A stretch of DNA of 64,000 nt, from positions 124,001 to 188,000 of the forward strand of contig NZ_RHON01000004.1 of the NCBI RefSeq assembly GCF_003946505.1, written 5' to 3'. Positions 1 through 8,884 of this stretch are shown piece by piece. Each line of letters starts with the position of its first letter. Position 1 is the first letter of the stretch. This stretch comes from Companilactobacillus mishanensis. GTDB lineage: Bacteria; Bacillota; Bacilli; Lactobacillales; Lactobacillaceae. The translations under genes were made by a program, and so were the position numbers. Under the pieces are notes generated by a model. It did not search any database. It was not told the DNA's origin and worked only from the letters and a program-made list of their open reading frames with translations.

Positions 1-951
1 CAGGAATCACTGTTGCTTCAGGCACAGCAAATGCCGACACTACTAATAATACAAATACTACTGGCGACGCTTATGTAACTACACAAGTCGCTCCACAAAA
101 CGTTTCAACATCAACAGATGCAGCTCAAACTGCTACTGATGCAAACAGATACAACAAAAGATACAGATACAAACGCTGTAGCAACTTCTGCTACAACTGA
201 TACACAAACACAAGAACAAGCTCCACAAGCAAATGTTACTGATTCTTCAGCAACACAAGCAACAACAACAGCTGCAACTGACACAACATCAGCAACAAAA
301 TCTGATGAGAATCCAGTTGTTTCTAAGATTAAAACTACAGCTAAAAAAGCTGTAGGCGACATTGTTGGTAAGGATATCGTTGGACCAGTTTCAGGCGACG
401 TTCTTTCAAAAGTTAAACCACTTTCAAATGTTTACGCTGGTGCGGTTGGATTTGCTGATCCTGAATCAAACTCACTAGGTAATGCTTCACACGCTATCCA
501 AGATGCAGCTATCGACGTTGTCGGTGCTATTCCAGGTGTTGGTGGAGTTGCTTCAACAGTTATGAAATTAGTACAACCACTAGACTTAGTTGATAATGCT
601 ATCGGTGGTGTTTATGGATTAGCTACAGGTAAAAACAATTTGATCCCTGACGCAATTGGTAACAAAGTTGCTGACGCCATCAATAACAAAGATGCAGATA
701 CTAAAGAAGCAAAAGCTGCAACAGTTCCTGCAGATACAGCATTTTATTCAAACAGAAAATTAAACAATAAAGTTACAACTACTACACAAGCTCCATTATT
801 TAACGTAATGGGCGAAACAGCTACTAGATCATTGGCTCCAAATACGGCTTGGTTCACTGATCTACAACGTGTAAATACAAAAACTGGTCAAACATTCTAT
901 CGTGTTTCTACTAACGAATATGTTCGTGCCCAAGATGTTGTTTTAAGTTAA
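1..951 (+). CDS. Exported SLAP-like surface protein, 5' partial, apparent frameshift
   Basis: The gene enters from the left edge. Reading from base 3, the frame gives the end of a signal peptide (cleavage after ...TANA) and a Thr/Asn/Ala-rich mature start. From about base 142 the coding continues in another frame (first in-frame Met at 118) as a Thr/Asp/Ala-rich linker, a Gly/Ala-rich middle region and a C-terminal stretch of about 55 residues (LFNVMGE to YVRAQDVV) resembling the lactobacillal SLAP wall-binding module. One extra A in the AAA at 143-145 would account for the switch. The stop lies 24 bp before the GH3 gene with no terminator between, so the two are probably co-transcribed. The cell-wall role is inferred from the C-terminal module. 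Either a decaying gene or a sequencing error. Confidence 0.6.
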
Positions 952-975
952 TTAAAATAAAAATGAGGTGAGACG

Positions 976-3840
976 ATGAAGAAACTTTCTTCAAAGAAAC
1001 TCATCACCGTTTTAACTAGTTTAATTACAACATTCGTTTTCGGGTTCGTAACTTATTCAGCTGATACGGTCAACGCTGAAACTACCGATACGACTCAAGG
1101 CGCTGTTCAAGTTGAACAAACCACGCCTGCAGTTACTTCGGATACAAGCCAGCAAGATGATGTTTCAACAACGACACCTGCTACTACCAGCGATACTGTT
1201 TCTGCAGTAAACGCTGATTCTAATGCAAATGTCCAAGCGAGTTATTCAGCCACTTCGGATCAACCAAACGATACTGAAATTGCTAACTCTCAATTAGCTA
1301 CTTCAGCTGCCGAAGATGGTATGGTTTTATTGCAAAACCAAGATAATTCATTGCCAATCTCAACTGACCAAAGTGTTGCCTTATTCGGTGCCGGTGCATA
1401 CGGTACTGTCAAAGGTGGTACCGGTTCTGGTGACGCCAATCCAAGACAAACTGTTAATATTTGGGACGGATTGCAAAATGCTGGTTACCAGGTCACAACA
1501 AATGATTGGCTAACAAAAACAGCTGCAGACTACGATCAAAAGAAAGCTGATTTCAGTAAAACAGCTGTATTGTTGAGTACATTCAACTATACAGATCCTG
1601 AAATTTCACAAGCTGATTTTGATGCAGCTCCTGCCGATGTTGGTATTTACGTCTTATCACGTAATGCCGGTGAAGGTAAGGATCGTACAAATACAAAGGG
1701 CGACTATCAAATCACTGATGCTGAATTTAATAACATCAAGAATATCGCTAATAATTATAGTAATAGTGTTTTACTCCTCAATGTCGGTGGACCTATCGAT
1801 ATGTCATTCTTATATGAAGTTCCAAACTTGAAGAGTGTTCTCTTAGTTTCACAAGGTGGTCAAAATACAGGAACCGCTGTTGCCGACCTTATCAGTGGAA
1901 AAACTACTCCTTCTGGTAAATTGACAGATACATGGGCACTAAATTATTCTGATTATCCTTCTTCAGCAACATTTGCTGAAAACGATGGAAATTCTATGAC
2001 TGAAAACTATAATGAAGGAATTTATGTTGGATATCGTTACTTTGATTCGTTCAATATAATCCCTCAATATGAATTTGGTTATGGACTTTCATATACAAAC
2101 TTTTCAATCAATCCTGACAAGACTTATGTTGACGGCAATAACTTGGTTTCACAAGTTACTGTAACTAACACTGGTGATACATATTCCGGACGTGAAGTCG
2201 TTGAAGAATATTATTCAGCACCTGCTGGTACTGTCGACAAAGCTTTCCAAAATTTGGCAGCCTATGCTAAAACTGATGTCTTAGCACCTGGACAAAGCCA
2301 AACTTTGACATTGTCATTCCCTATTTACAACATGGCTAGTTACGATACAAGTACAGCCAGCTACATTATGGATGCCGGCGACTACATTATTAGGATCGGA
2401 AATAGTTCACGTAATACACATGTCGCAGCTGTTTTGAATTTACCTGAAAAGGTAACAACGGAACAACTTGCCAATGAAATGATGCCAGATGCAGATCCAA
2501 CTACTTTACATGGTAGCTCGACAATGTATACTCCTGCTGATCAAGCAGCTGAAATGGCATCTGCAACACAAATCACTTTAGATCCATCAACATTAAGTTA
2601 CGCATTAGGCGACAATACTTCACAATATGACACCAACCGTGTAACTACATATGTTGAACAGGGTAGCAATCAACTACTACCAAACAACGGATTGAAACAA
2701 GATATTCAATATGTCGATCCAGCTGAAGGGTCATCATTATTTGATGTTTATACTGGAAAGATCACAATGGATCAATACGTTGCTAGTTTATCTACAAAAC
2801 AACTTACAAAGATCGTTAATGGTAACTTGGATCTCAATGCCGAAGGATTCGAAGCTTTGAAGAATCAAATAGGTATTGGCCAAGGTGGAAGCTCAAACGT
2901 TGTTGTTGGTGGAGCATCAACAACAGTACCTGGTGCAGCTGGACAAACAACTTCAGCATTACTAGATCGTGGAGTTCCCGTATCAGTTAATTCAGATGGT
3001 CCTGCAGGTTTACGTTTGACACCGATCGCAACTAAGAACGGACAAACAATTTATCAATATGCTACAGCATGGCCAATTGGAACCTTGATGGCTCAAACAT
3101 GGGATCCAGCAATGGTTTATCAAGTCGGAAATGCTGTTGGTAAAGAAATGGCTGAATTCGGAATCGATACTTGGTTAGCTCCAGGTATGAATATTCATCG
3201 TAATCCATTAAATGGACGTAACTTTGAATACTATTCTGAAGATCCATTAGTTGCAGGTATTACAGCTGCAGCCGAAACACGAGGAGTACAATCAAATCCT
3301 GGTGTCGGTACAACTATCAAACACTTTGTAGCTAATAATGAGGAAACAAACCGTTTCGTTACAAACTCAGTTATTGGTGAACAAGCTTTACGTGAAATCT
3401 ATCTAAAAGGTTTCGAAATTGCTGTCAAAGATGCTCAACCAGAGTATGTCATGTCATCTTATAACCGTGTAAACGGTGAATACAACTCAGGAAACTACGA
3501 TCTATTAACAAATATTCTTCGTGGCGAATGGGGCTTCAAAGGTGGAGTTATGACTGACTGGTTCAGTTTCAAGAGTTTCACAGATCCAGCAGCATTGATG
3601 CACGCTGGTAATGATTTGATCATGCCAGGTGGAACACAAATTCCATTGCAAGTCGATGCTTCAGTTTTGCCTATAGGTGGCAATAAGTTGATGCTTGGCG
3701 ACCTTCAAAAATCAGCCAAGAGAGTTCTAACTTCAATAATGAACACAAATTCATTTGCGAAAACTTATAATGTACCTGTAAATTCATTTACACCACAAGA
3801 TGTTTCGACGACAATGGGTGCAAATGGACAAAATTGGTAG
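976..3840 (+). CDS. Secreted glycoside hydrolase family 3 protein, permuted domain order
   Basis: Probable exported beta-glycosidase (beta-glucosidase/xylosidase type; substrate not assignable). It has 954 residues: signal peptide 1-34 (cut after VNA), Thr/Ser/Gln-rich linker to about 98, then the GH3 C-terminal alpha/beta sandwich (about 98-370), an FnIII-like domain (about 390-490), a spacer, and the GH3 TIM barrel last (about 660-940). The barrel carries GRNFEYYSEDP, IKHFVANNEE and GGVMTDW; Asp861 of the last is the expected nucleophile. In most GH3 enzymes the barrel comes first, so the order is circularly permuted, as in some known ruminal and clostridial enzymes. No LPxTG or membrane anchor. 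SD GAGGTGAG precedes the ATG. Paralogous to the gene at 5577-8435. Confidence 0.93.
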   Translation: MKKLSSKKLITVLTSLITTFVFGFVTYSADTVNAETTDTTQGAVQVEQTTPAVTSDTSQQDDVSTTTPATTSDTVSAVNADSNANVQASYSATSDQPNDTEIANSQLATSAAEDGMVLLQNQDNSLPISTDQSVALFGAGAYGTVKGGTGSGDANPRQTVNIWDGLQNAGYQVTTNDWLTKTAADYDQKKADFSKTAVLLSTFNYTDPEISQADFDAAPADVGIYVLSRNAGEGKDRTNTKGDYQITDAEFNNIKNIANNYSNSVLLLNVGGPIDMSFLYEVPNLKSVLLVSQGGQNTGTAVADLISGKTTPSGKLTDTWALNYSDYPSSATFAENDGNSMTENYNEGIYVGYRYFDSFNIIPQYEFGYGLSYTNFSINPDKTYVDGNNLVSQVTVTNTGDTYSGREVVEEYYSAPAGTVDKAFQNLAAYAKTDVLAPGQSQTLTLSFPIYNMASYDTSTASYIMDAGDYIIRIGNSSRNTHVAAVLNLPEKVTTEQLANEMMPDADPTTLHGSSTMYTPADQAAEMASATQITLDPSTLSYALGDNTSQYDTNRVTTYVEQGSNQLLPNNGLKQDIQYVDPAEGSSLFDVYTGKITMDQYVASLSTKQLTKIVNGNLDLNAEGFEALKNQIGIGQGGSSNVVVGGASTTVPGAAGQTTSALLDRGVPVSVNSDGPAGLRLTPIATKNGQTIYQYATAWPIGTLMAQTWDPAMVYQVGNAVGKEMAEFGIDTWLAPGMNIHRNPLNGRNFEYYSEDPLVAGITAAAETRGVQSNPGVGTTIKHFVANNEETNRFVTNSVIGEQALREIYLKGFEIAVKDAQPEYVMSSYNRVNGEYNSGNYDLLTNILRGEWGFKGGVMTDWFSFKSFTDPAALMHAGNDLIMPGGTQIPLQVDASVLPIGGNKLMLGDLQKSAKRVLTSIMNTNSFAKTYNVPVNSFTPQDVSTTMGANGQNW

Positions 3841-3855
3841 GAGAGGTGAGATTTT

Positions 3856-3939
3856 ATGGATGATATAAAAAATATTTTTCATCAAGTTGGCGAATATGTA
3901 CAAAATTTGCCAGAGATCTTAGACGCACTATTCAATTAA
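3856..3939 (+). CDS. 27-residue acidic amphipathic peptide
   Basis: A short frame starting ATG at 3856 behind the strong SD GAGAGGTGAG, 15 bp after the GH3 stop, and ending just before a rho-independent terminator. The product begins MDDIKNIFHQVGEY, has no signal peptide, is net negative and could form one amphipathic helix (I, F, V, L spaced at 3-4 residues). I do not recognise a family. The strong SD and position as last gene of the operon argue that it is translated; the short length keeps confidence moderate. The second GH3 gene has no equivalent. Confidence 0.5.
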   Translation: MDDIKNIFHQVGEYVQNLPEILDALFN

Positions 3940-3942
3940 TAG

Positions 3943-3978
3943 AAATCCCCCTAAAGATTAACTTTAGAGGGATTTTTA
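3943..3978 (+). terminator. Rho-independent terminator of the first GH3 operon
   Basis: Stem AAATCCC-CTAAAG / CTTTAG-GGGATTT with a short ATTAA loop, followed by TTTATTT, directly after the 27-residue frame. Confidence 0.85.
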
Positions 3979-3992
3979 TTTCAATAAAACGG

Positions 3993-3998
3993 TATAAT
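3993..3998 (+). promoter_or_regulatory. -10 element TATAAT
   Basis: Perfect TATAAT 32 bp before the start of the 153-residue gene and just downstream of the preceding terminator. No good -35 hexamer is visible. Confidence 0.5.
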
Positions 3999-4029
3999 AT
4001 GATTGATTTTATTTATGGAGGACATGGCT

Positions 4030-4491
4030 ATGTCATATAAAGTAGATTTCAAAGATGTTTCGACAGTCGGATTGGAAAGTTCACCAGTTGCTGATGCATT
4101 GGCAGGTTTGAGAGCCAATGAGGCCAGATATTACTGGAATAAATTTAAGCATGAATTTGTAACTTATACCTTGGATGAGGATAAAGAGACACTTCCTTGG
4201 ATCGAGAAAATTCTTGCTGAACGTGATATGAAGTTTCCATATAAGCCTTTGGAAGTAACTCAATTTGAAGAAGACGGAACTAAGTTTGCTCACGTTTTTT
4301 ACGAAAACGGTCTTGAGGTCAATGTGATGTATGCGCTTGAAGATGGTGGCAAACGTGCTGTTGGGTTTAAGTTATCTGATGGGATGGAAGTTCCTCAGGA
4401 ATTCGAGGGTAAGTTTAAGTTTGCACACCAGAAGTCGAAGTTAGCCGGTACTATCCGCGGTTCGTTTTTTGTTATTAAAGGTGAGTATTAA
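4030..4491 (+). CDS. Hypothetical cytoplasmic protein, 153 aa
   Basis: I do not recognise this family. The ATG at 4030 is preferred because GGAGG at 4017-4021 lies 8 bp upstream; upstream in-frame ATGs overlap or precede that SD. The protein is soluble, rich in Lys, Glu and Phe, with no signal peptide, membrane segment or Cys motif. It has its own TATAAT-type promoter and stands alone between terminators. A structured repeat starts 22 bp after its stop in the same orientation, so the mRNA probably carries that element in its 3' UTR. Confidence 0.75.
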   Translation: MSYKVDFKDVSTVGLESSPVADALAGLRANEARYYWNKFKHEFVTYTLDEDKETLPWIEKILAERDMKFPYKPLEVTQFEEDGTKFAHVFYENGLEVNVMYALEDGGKRAVGFKLSDGMEVPQEFEGKFKFAHQKSKLAGTIRGSFFVIKGEY

Positions 4492-4513
4492 AACTGCTTT
4501 TTTTGTGGGATGC

Positions 4514-4679
4514 TGCCGATTCCGGAAGAAAATAAATTTTTTGGCTGGAACGCCATCGAGCCATTTGGAGCCTTTCCGAGTTCTGGAAAGTCTTCAAACT
4601 GGCTCTTTGTCTAAGACTCGTTCCGAGTCTAAGACAAATTTGATGGCTGAGCCAAAATTTATTTTCTTCCTGCATCTGG
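4514..4679 (+). repeat. Structured three-way-junction repeat, copy A
   Basis: It begins with TGCCGATTCCG and ends with TGCATCTGG. P1 pairs 4524-4546 with 4650-4670; P2 pairs GCCATC (4552-4557) with GATGGC (4642-4647); P3 is the hairpin 4558-4605 (GAGCCA...TGGCTC, internal CTTTCC/GGAAAG); P4 is the hairpin 4606-4638 closed by TTTGTCT/AGACAAA with a TTC loop. The helices abut with no unpaired bases. Other copies: 38661-38831 (+), 5274-5426, 43758-43920 and 60187-60354 (all -). It starts 22 bp after a stop codon. Confidence 0.85.
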
Positions 4680-4772
4680 TGTTCGGTGTAATTTTATTAC
4701 TCAAATTTCATTGTGTTTTCGTTGGTGGCAATTATGTTTTATCCAGCGATATTAATGTGTAGTGAAAATGTC

Positions 4773-4813
4773 AAAATCTCTGAATCAGTTTGCCACTGAT
4801 TCGGAGATTTTTT
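4773..4813 (+). terminator. Bidirectional terminator hairpin
   Basis: Stem AAAATCTC-GAATCAGT / ACTGATTC-GAGATTTT followed by a T-run on the plus strand. On the minus strand it lies 26 bp after the stop of the small membrane-protein gene at 4839-5015, which it could also terminate. Confidence 0.75.
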
Positions 4814-4838
4814 GTTTTGCCATTTTAAAATATCACAT

Positions 4839-5015
4839 TCAGAACCAATTCATTGGATCTAATATTTTCACAAAATTTTCAGATAATTCTTTTTTAAAAG
4901 TGTTTTTCAATTTTTTATCTTTATTTGAAAATATCGTTTTAGAAAGTGCGACTATGAATGATATGACTATATATGTTATTAACGCTGTTAGTAAAATCAT
5001 TAAAATAGTTTTCAA
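4839..5015 (-). CDS. Small single-pass membrane protein, 58 aa
   Basis: Reads on the minus strand from a TTG start at 5015 preceded at suitable distance by GAGGA, to a TGA at 4839. The product has a hydrophobic N-terminal helix (about residues 4-25, rich in Ile, Leu, Val and Thr) followed by a Lys-rich cytoplasmic tail ending NWF, giving N-out/C-in topology by the positive-inside rule. I do not recognise the family. A frame on the opposite strand (4762-5088) starts before the terminator hairpin and lacks an SD, so the minus-strand reading is preferred. Confidence 0.5.
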   Translation of the reverse strand: MKTILMILLTALITYIVISFIVALSKTIFSNKDKKLKNTFKKELSENFVKILDPMNWF

Positions 5016-5273
5016 TATAATTTTCCTCGCAATTCATCTCTTGAAATTGAATGATCATGGTACCTCTAAAGGTATCACACAAATCTAAACAAAAATAATT
5101 GAAGTTTTTATATTCCAAACATAAGTTGTAGTATTGATTCTTATATAAATTTCTAAAACAAGGAAAAAACAGTCAAAAAACTGAACAACAATGATTTCAT
5201 TTCTCACTACCTAACCAGTAAAGAAGTGAATCCACCCACTCACTCAACCCCAACTTAAATTTTTATGAGAACT
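5016..5273. other. AT-rich intergenic stretch
   Basis: No supported gene. It should contain the minus-strand promoter of the small membrane-protein gene. A 15-codon frame on the minus strand (about 5160-5210, product MKSLLFSF...) behind a weak SD was seen but is too short to call. Confidence 0.4.
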
Positions 5274-5426
5274 TATCTAGATGTAGGAATCAAATCGATT
5301 TCGGCTCAGATCTGGGCGTTCCCTTCCTTGGTCGTTCGTTGGCGTAGCCAACACTTGAGATGGTTGCGCATGCGCCAAAGGCGACATACGTTCCTTAAAA
5401 TAATCGATTTGATTCCGGAATCGGCA
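5274..5426 (-). repeat. Structured repeat, copy C (diverged core)
   Basis: Read on the minus strand it starts TGCCGATTCCG (5426 to 5416) and ends TACATCTAGATA (5285 to 5274). Outer arms GGAATCAAATCGATT / AATCGATTTGATTCC pair perfectly. The core differs from the other copies and holds short hairpins (GTTGGC-TAC-GCCAAC; GTCGCC-TTT-GGCG). It sits upstream of, and antisense to, the second GH3 gene, not after a stop codon in its own direction. Confidence 0.8.
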
Positions 5427-5485
5427 GTATAAAACCACTTTTCATAAAAAAGCCACTCTATTTACTGAATATTTATTAAAAAACA

Positions 5486-5516
5486 TTGTCACATAAATGT
5501 AACAATACTGTATAAT
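5486..5516 (+). promoter_or_regulatory. Promoter of the second GH3 gene
   Basis: -35 TTGTCA (5486-5491) and perfect -10 TATAAT (5511-5516) with a 19-bp spacer, slightly long. A cre-like site lies immediately downstream. Confidence 0.6.
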
Positions 5517-5523
5517 AATCAGT

Positions 5524-5538
5524 ATGGTAACGCTTGCA
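5524..5538 (+). promoter_or_regulatory. Probable cre site (CcpA operator)
   Basis: ATGGTAACGCTTGCA fits the Gram-positive cre consensus WTGNAANCGNWNNCW with one mismatch. It starts 8 bp after the -10 hexamer and so overlaps the expected transcription start, a position typical of carbon catabolite repression. This implies glucose repression of the downstream glycosidase (inference). Confidence 0.65.
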
Positions 5539-5576
5539 AAAGGGCGTTATACATCTATAGGTTTAGGGGTGATAGG

Positions 5577-8435
5577 ATGAATAGAAAACAGAAGCGGATT
5601 TTATTGCTGCTGATCAGTGCTATCTCGGTATTTTTCATAAGTTTCTTTACATACCTTGGCAATGCATCTGCTGCAACGACTTCTGATTCTGACGTTTCAG
5701 AGACAAGCTCACAAACGTCATCTAATGGGGCAAACGATGGTGCGGTGACTAACGCGTCAGCTACTACTGATGTGAATGCTAACACCACTGCTAACTCTGA
5801 TGAATCGGCTACTACTAGTCCAGATCCTAATGAAACTGAAATTGCTAATTCTCAATTATCAACTTCTGCCGCCGAGGACGGTATGGTATTGTTGCAAAAC
5901 AAGAATGGAACTTTACCTATTTCTACGGATGACTCAGTAGCTTTGTTTGGTGGAGGCGCCTATGGAACTGTTAAAGGGGGCACTGGTTCCGGTAATGTGA
6001 ACCCTCGTAAAACTGTCAATATTTGGGACGGTTTAAAGGATGCTGGTTATCAAATCAAGACGGATGATTATTTAACAGGTATTGCAAAAGATTATGATAC
6101 TCAAAATGCTGCTTTTGCTAAATCTCATCCTATGATGGGTACTTTTAACTACGCTGATCCACAAATTTCTCAAGCAACTTTTGACAGTGCTCCAGCTGAT
6201 GTTGGTATTTATGTTTTGTCACGTAACGCTGGTGAAGGTGCTGATCGTACTGACACTAAAGGTGATTACGAGATTACTAATGCAGAATTAAACAACATCA
6301 AGAATGTGGCACAAAAGTACAACAAGAGTATTTTGCTACTAAACGTTGGTGGCCAAGTTGATACTAAGTTTATCGATCAGATTCCTGATCTTGATAGTGT
6401 TCTCTTGGTTTCACAAGGTGGTCAAAATACTGGTGTTGCCGTCGCTGATTTATTAAGCGGCAAAGTGACTCCTTCTGGTAAATTGGTTGATACTTGGGCA
6501 AATAATTATTCTGATTACCCAGCTTCAGCTACTTTCGGTGCCAATGATGGCAATACTGAAAAAGAAAATTATACCGAAGGTATCTATGTTGGTTATCGTT
6601 ATTTTGATACTTATAACGTGACACCACATTATGAGTTTGGTTACGGTCTTTCATATACTGATTTTAAAGTCGCAACTAACTCAGTTTCAGTCAACGGAAC
6701 GAATCTTGTTACAAAAGTAACTGTAACTAATGTTGGAAATAAATACTCTGGACGTGAAGTTGTTCAAGAATATTATTCAGCACCAAAGGGTACAGTCGAC
6801 AAGGCTTTCCAAAATCTTGCAGCATATGCTAAAACAGATGTCTTAGCACCAGGACAAAGTGAGACTTTGACTATGTCATTCCCAATCTACAATATGGCAA
6901 GTTACGATACTGCAACTTCTAGCTATATCATGGATGCTGGAAACTACATTGTAAGAGTCGGTGATAGTTCACGTAATACTGATGTTGCTACAGTTTTGAA
7001 CCTTCCAAATAAAGTAACCACTGAAAAACTTTCTTCAGAAATGGCACCTGCTGTTGATCCAACAGTCTTGCATGGTAGCGATAATACTTATGTTCCTGCA
7101 AATCAAGTTGCTGAATTGGCATCGGCACCTGTCATCAATCTAGATAGTTCATCATTAAACATGGTTCGTGGAAACAATGCATCGACTATCGACGAAAACG
7201 CCGTAACGACCATTGTTAACAAGAACTCAACACCAAAATTACCTACAACTGATTTAGATCAAACAATCGTTTCGATCAATGCAGCTAATGGATCAAGTTT
7301 GAAAGATGTTTACAGTGGCAAGATCACAATGGATCAATTCATTGCCAGTCTATCCACAAAACAACTTTCACAAATCGTTAGTGGAAACTTAGTCATGACG
7401 GCTAAACAACTTGCTTCAACATATAATATGATGAAGAACGGTATGGATAGCGTGTCAAGTGTCGACAGTTCTGATCCTGATACAGCTTCTGCATTATCAA
7501 TTATTGGTAGTGCTTCAACTCAAGTTCCAGGTGCTGCTGGTCAAACTACTGGAGAACTCAAAAACAGAGGAATTCCTGTTTCAGTTAATTCAGATGGTCC
7601 TGCTGGACTACGTTTAACACCAGAATCTAAAGTCAATGGTCAAACAAGATATCAATACGCTACAGCTTGGCCTATCGGAACTTTGTTAGCACAAGCATGG
7701 GACCCTCAAATGATGTATAAAGTTGGGGATGCTGTAGGTAAAGAAATGAAAGAATTCGGAGTAGATACTTGGTTAGCTCCTGGTATGAATATTCATAGAG
7801 ACCCATTAAACGGCCGTAACTTTGAATACTACTCAGAAGATCCACTCGTTGCTGGAGTTAGTGCTACAGCTATTACAAAGGGTGTTCAAACAAATCCTGG
7901 CGTAGGCACAACTGTAAAACACTTCTTCGCAAATAGCCAAGAGTCCAGTCGTCAGACGATGGATGCTGAAATTGGTGAACAAGCAATGAGAGAAATTTAT
8001 CTTAAAGGCTTTGAAACAGTCATGAAAGATGCTCAACCTGAATATGTAATGTCATCATACAACCAAGTAAATGGACAATATAATGCCGCTAATTTCGACT
8101 TATTAACAAATATTCTACGTGGCGAATGGGGTTACAAAGGTACAGTTATGACAGACTGGTATAACTTGAAGAGTTTGTCAGACCCAGCATCAATGATGCG
8201 TGCCGGAAATGATTTGATCATGCCCGGTGGTACACAACAAGCCTTACAAATTGCTGCAACTAATGCAGCTGATGGAAACAAATTAGCATTAGGTGATCTA
8301 CAAAAATCTGCAGAAAGTGTCTTGAACACTATTATGAAAACTTACACATTTGCACAAGCAAATAACCTAACAGCTAAATCAATTACTCCTTATGATGTCG
8401 ATAGTATTATGACAGCCAATGGAGCTAGTTGGTAG
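5577..8435 (+). CDS. Secreted glycoside hydrolase family 3 protein, permuted, paralogue 2
   Basis: A 952-residue exported beta-glycosidase closely related to the protein at 976-3840: signal peptide (about 1-32, cut after ASA/AAA), Ser/Thr/Asn-rich linker, GH3 alpha/beta sandwich first, FnIII-like domain, spacer, then the TIM barrel with GRNFEYYSEDP, VKHFFANSQE and GTVMTDW, where Asp860 is the expected nucleophile. The most different parts are the linker and the spacer ahead of the barrel (about 550-660), suggesting duplication followed by divergence. SD AGGGGTGATAGG precedes the ATG. It has its own promoter with a cre-like site. No wall anchor is visible, so it is probably released or held non-covalently. 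Confidence 0.93.
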   Translation: MNRKQKRILLLLISAISVFFISFFTYLGNASAATTSDSDVSETSSQTSSNGANDGAVTNASATTDVNANTTANSDESATTSPDPNETEIANSQLSTSAAEDGMVLLQNKNGTLPISTDDSVALFGGGAYGTVKGGTGSGNVNPRKTVNIWDGLKDAGYQIKTDDYLTGIAKDYDTQNAAFAKSHPMMGTFNYADPQISQATFDSAPADVGIYVLSRNAGEGADRTDTKGDYEITNAELNNIKNVAQKYNKSILLLNVGGQVDTKFIDQIPDLDSVLLVSQGGQNTGVAVADLLSGKVTPSGKLVDTWANNYSDYPASATFGANDGNTEKENYTEGIYVGYRYFDTYNVTPHYEFGYGLSYTDFKVATNSVSVNGTNLVTKVTVTNVGNKYSGREVVQEYYSAPKGTVDKAFQNLAAYAKTDVLAPGQSETLTMSFPIYNMASYDTATSSYIMDAGNYIVRVGDSSRNTDVATVLNLPNKVTTEKLSSEMAPAVDPTVLHGSDNTYVPANQVAELASAPVINLDSSSLNMVRGNNASTIDENAVTTIVNKNSTPKLPTTDLDQTIVSINAANGSSLKDVYSGKITMDQFIASLSTKQLSQIVSGNLVMTAKQLASTYNMMKNGMDSVSSVDSSDPDTASALSIIGSASTQVPGAAGQTTGELKNRGIPVSVNSDGPAGLRLTPESKVNGQTRYQYATAWPIGTLLAQAWDPQMMYKVGDAVGKEMKEFGVDTWLAPGMNIHRDPLNGRNFEYYSEDPLVAGVSATAITKGVQTNPGVGTTVKHFFANSQESSRQTMDAEIGEQAMREIYLKGFETVMKDAQPEYVMSSYNQVNGQYNAANFDLLTNILRGEWGYKGTVMTDWYNLKSLSDPASMMRAGNDLIMPGGTQQALQIAATNAADGNKLALGDLQKSAESVLNTIMKTYTFAQANNLTAKSITPYDVDSIMTANGASW

Positions 8436-8488
8436 AAGAGAATCATATAGTAAAATTTGTGTGAAAGCACAGGTATAATCCTCCCCGG

Positions 8489-8530
8489 ATACAAATAAGC
8501 CCCGACCATTTGGTCAGGGCTTTTATTTAT
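8489..8530 (+). terminator. Terminator of GH3-2; first copy of a 42-bp repeat
   Basis: Stem AAGCCC-GACC / GGTC-GGGCTT plus TTTATTTAT. The same 42 bp occurs without change at 9159-9200. Its right end overlaps the stop codon of the minus-strand small gene at 8523-8672. Confidence 0.85.
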
Positions 8531-8672
8531 TCTTTTTCTTAGGTTTATCTTTTTGATCCTGTTTAACTTCAAAATTAATAATTTTATCAGAGGAACTTTT
8601 ACCAACGATTTTTGCTAGTGCTTTGGATATTTGGCTCAGTTGTTTGACCATATAGTCATCTTCTAATCCCAA
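8523..8672 (-). CDS. Small protein resembling the N-terminus of DUF6483, 49 aa
   Basis: Minus-strand frame from TTG at 8672 (behind GGGGGG, 8 bp upstream) to TAA at 8523. The N-terminal half (GLEDDYMVKQLSQISKALAK) looks like the amphipathic N-terminus of DUF6483-type proteins of Firmicutes; the tail is Lys/Asp-rich. A perfect TATAAT lies upstream on the same strand (8711-8716). Full DUF6483 proteins as I recall them are longer, so this may be a short homologue or a truncated remnant. The family match is from memory. Confidence 0.5.
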   Translation of the reverse strand: MGLEDDYMVKQLSQISKALAKIVGKSSSDKIINFEVKQDQKDKPKKKNK

Positions 8673-8884
8673 TTGTAATGCCCCCCAGCAATAAAGTTAA
8701 AATCACTTGGATTATACCACATGTTATTGATTAATTAAGGTGCTAATGTTAACGTTAAATCAGAATCTAGCATTTGAAAATATAGAGGATTTGAATTCTG
8801 AATTATATCTTTACAGTTATTAATTTTTAAGAACCACCAACGATGATTTGGTTTGGAAAATTTAAAAACGAATAGGTGATAAAA

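Noticed and set aside
4762..5088. 108-codon plus-strand frame
   Set aside because: It starts before the terminator hairpin at 4773-4813, has no SD, and its composition is that of the complement of the minus-strand small membrane protein.
8390..8605. 71-codon minus-strand frame across the GH3-2 end
   Set aside because: It overlaps the GH3 gene and the terminator and has no SD; the real minus-strand gene is in another frame (8523-8672).
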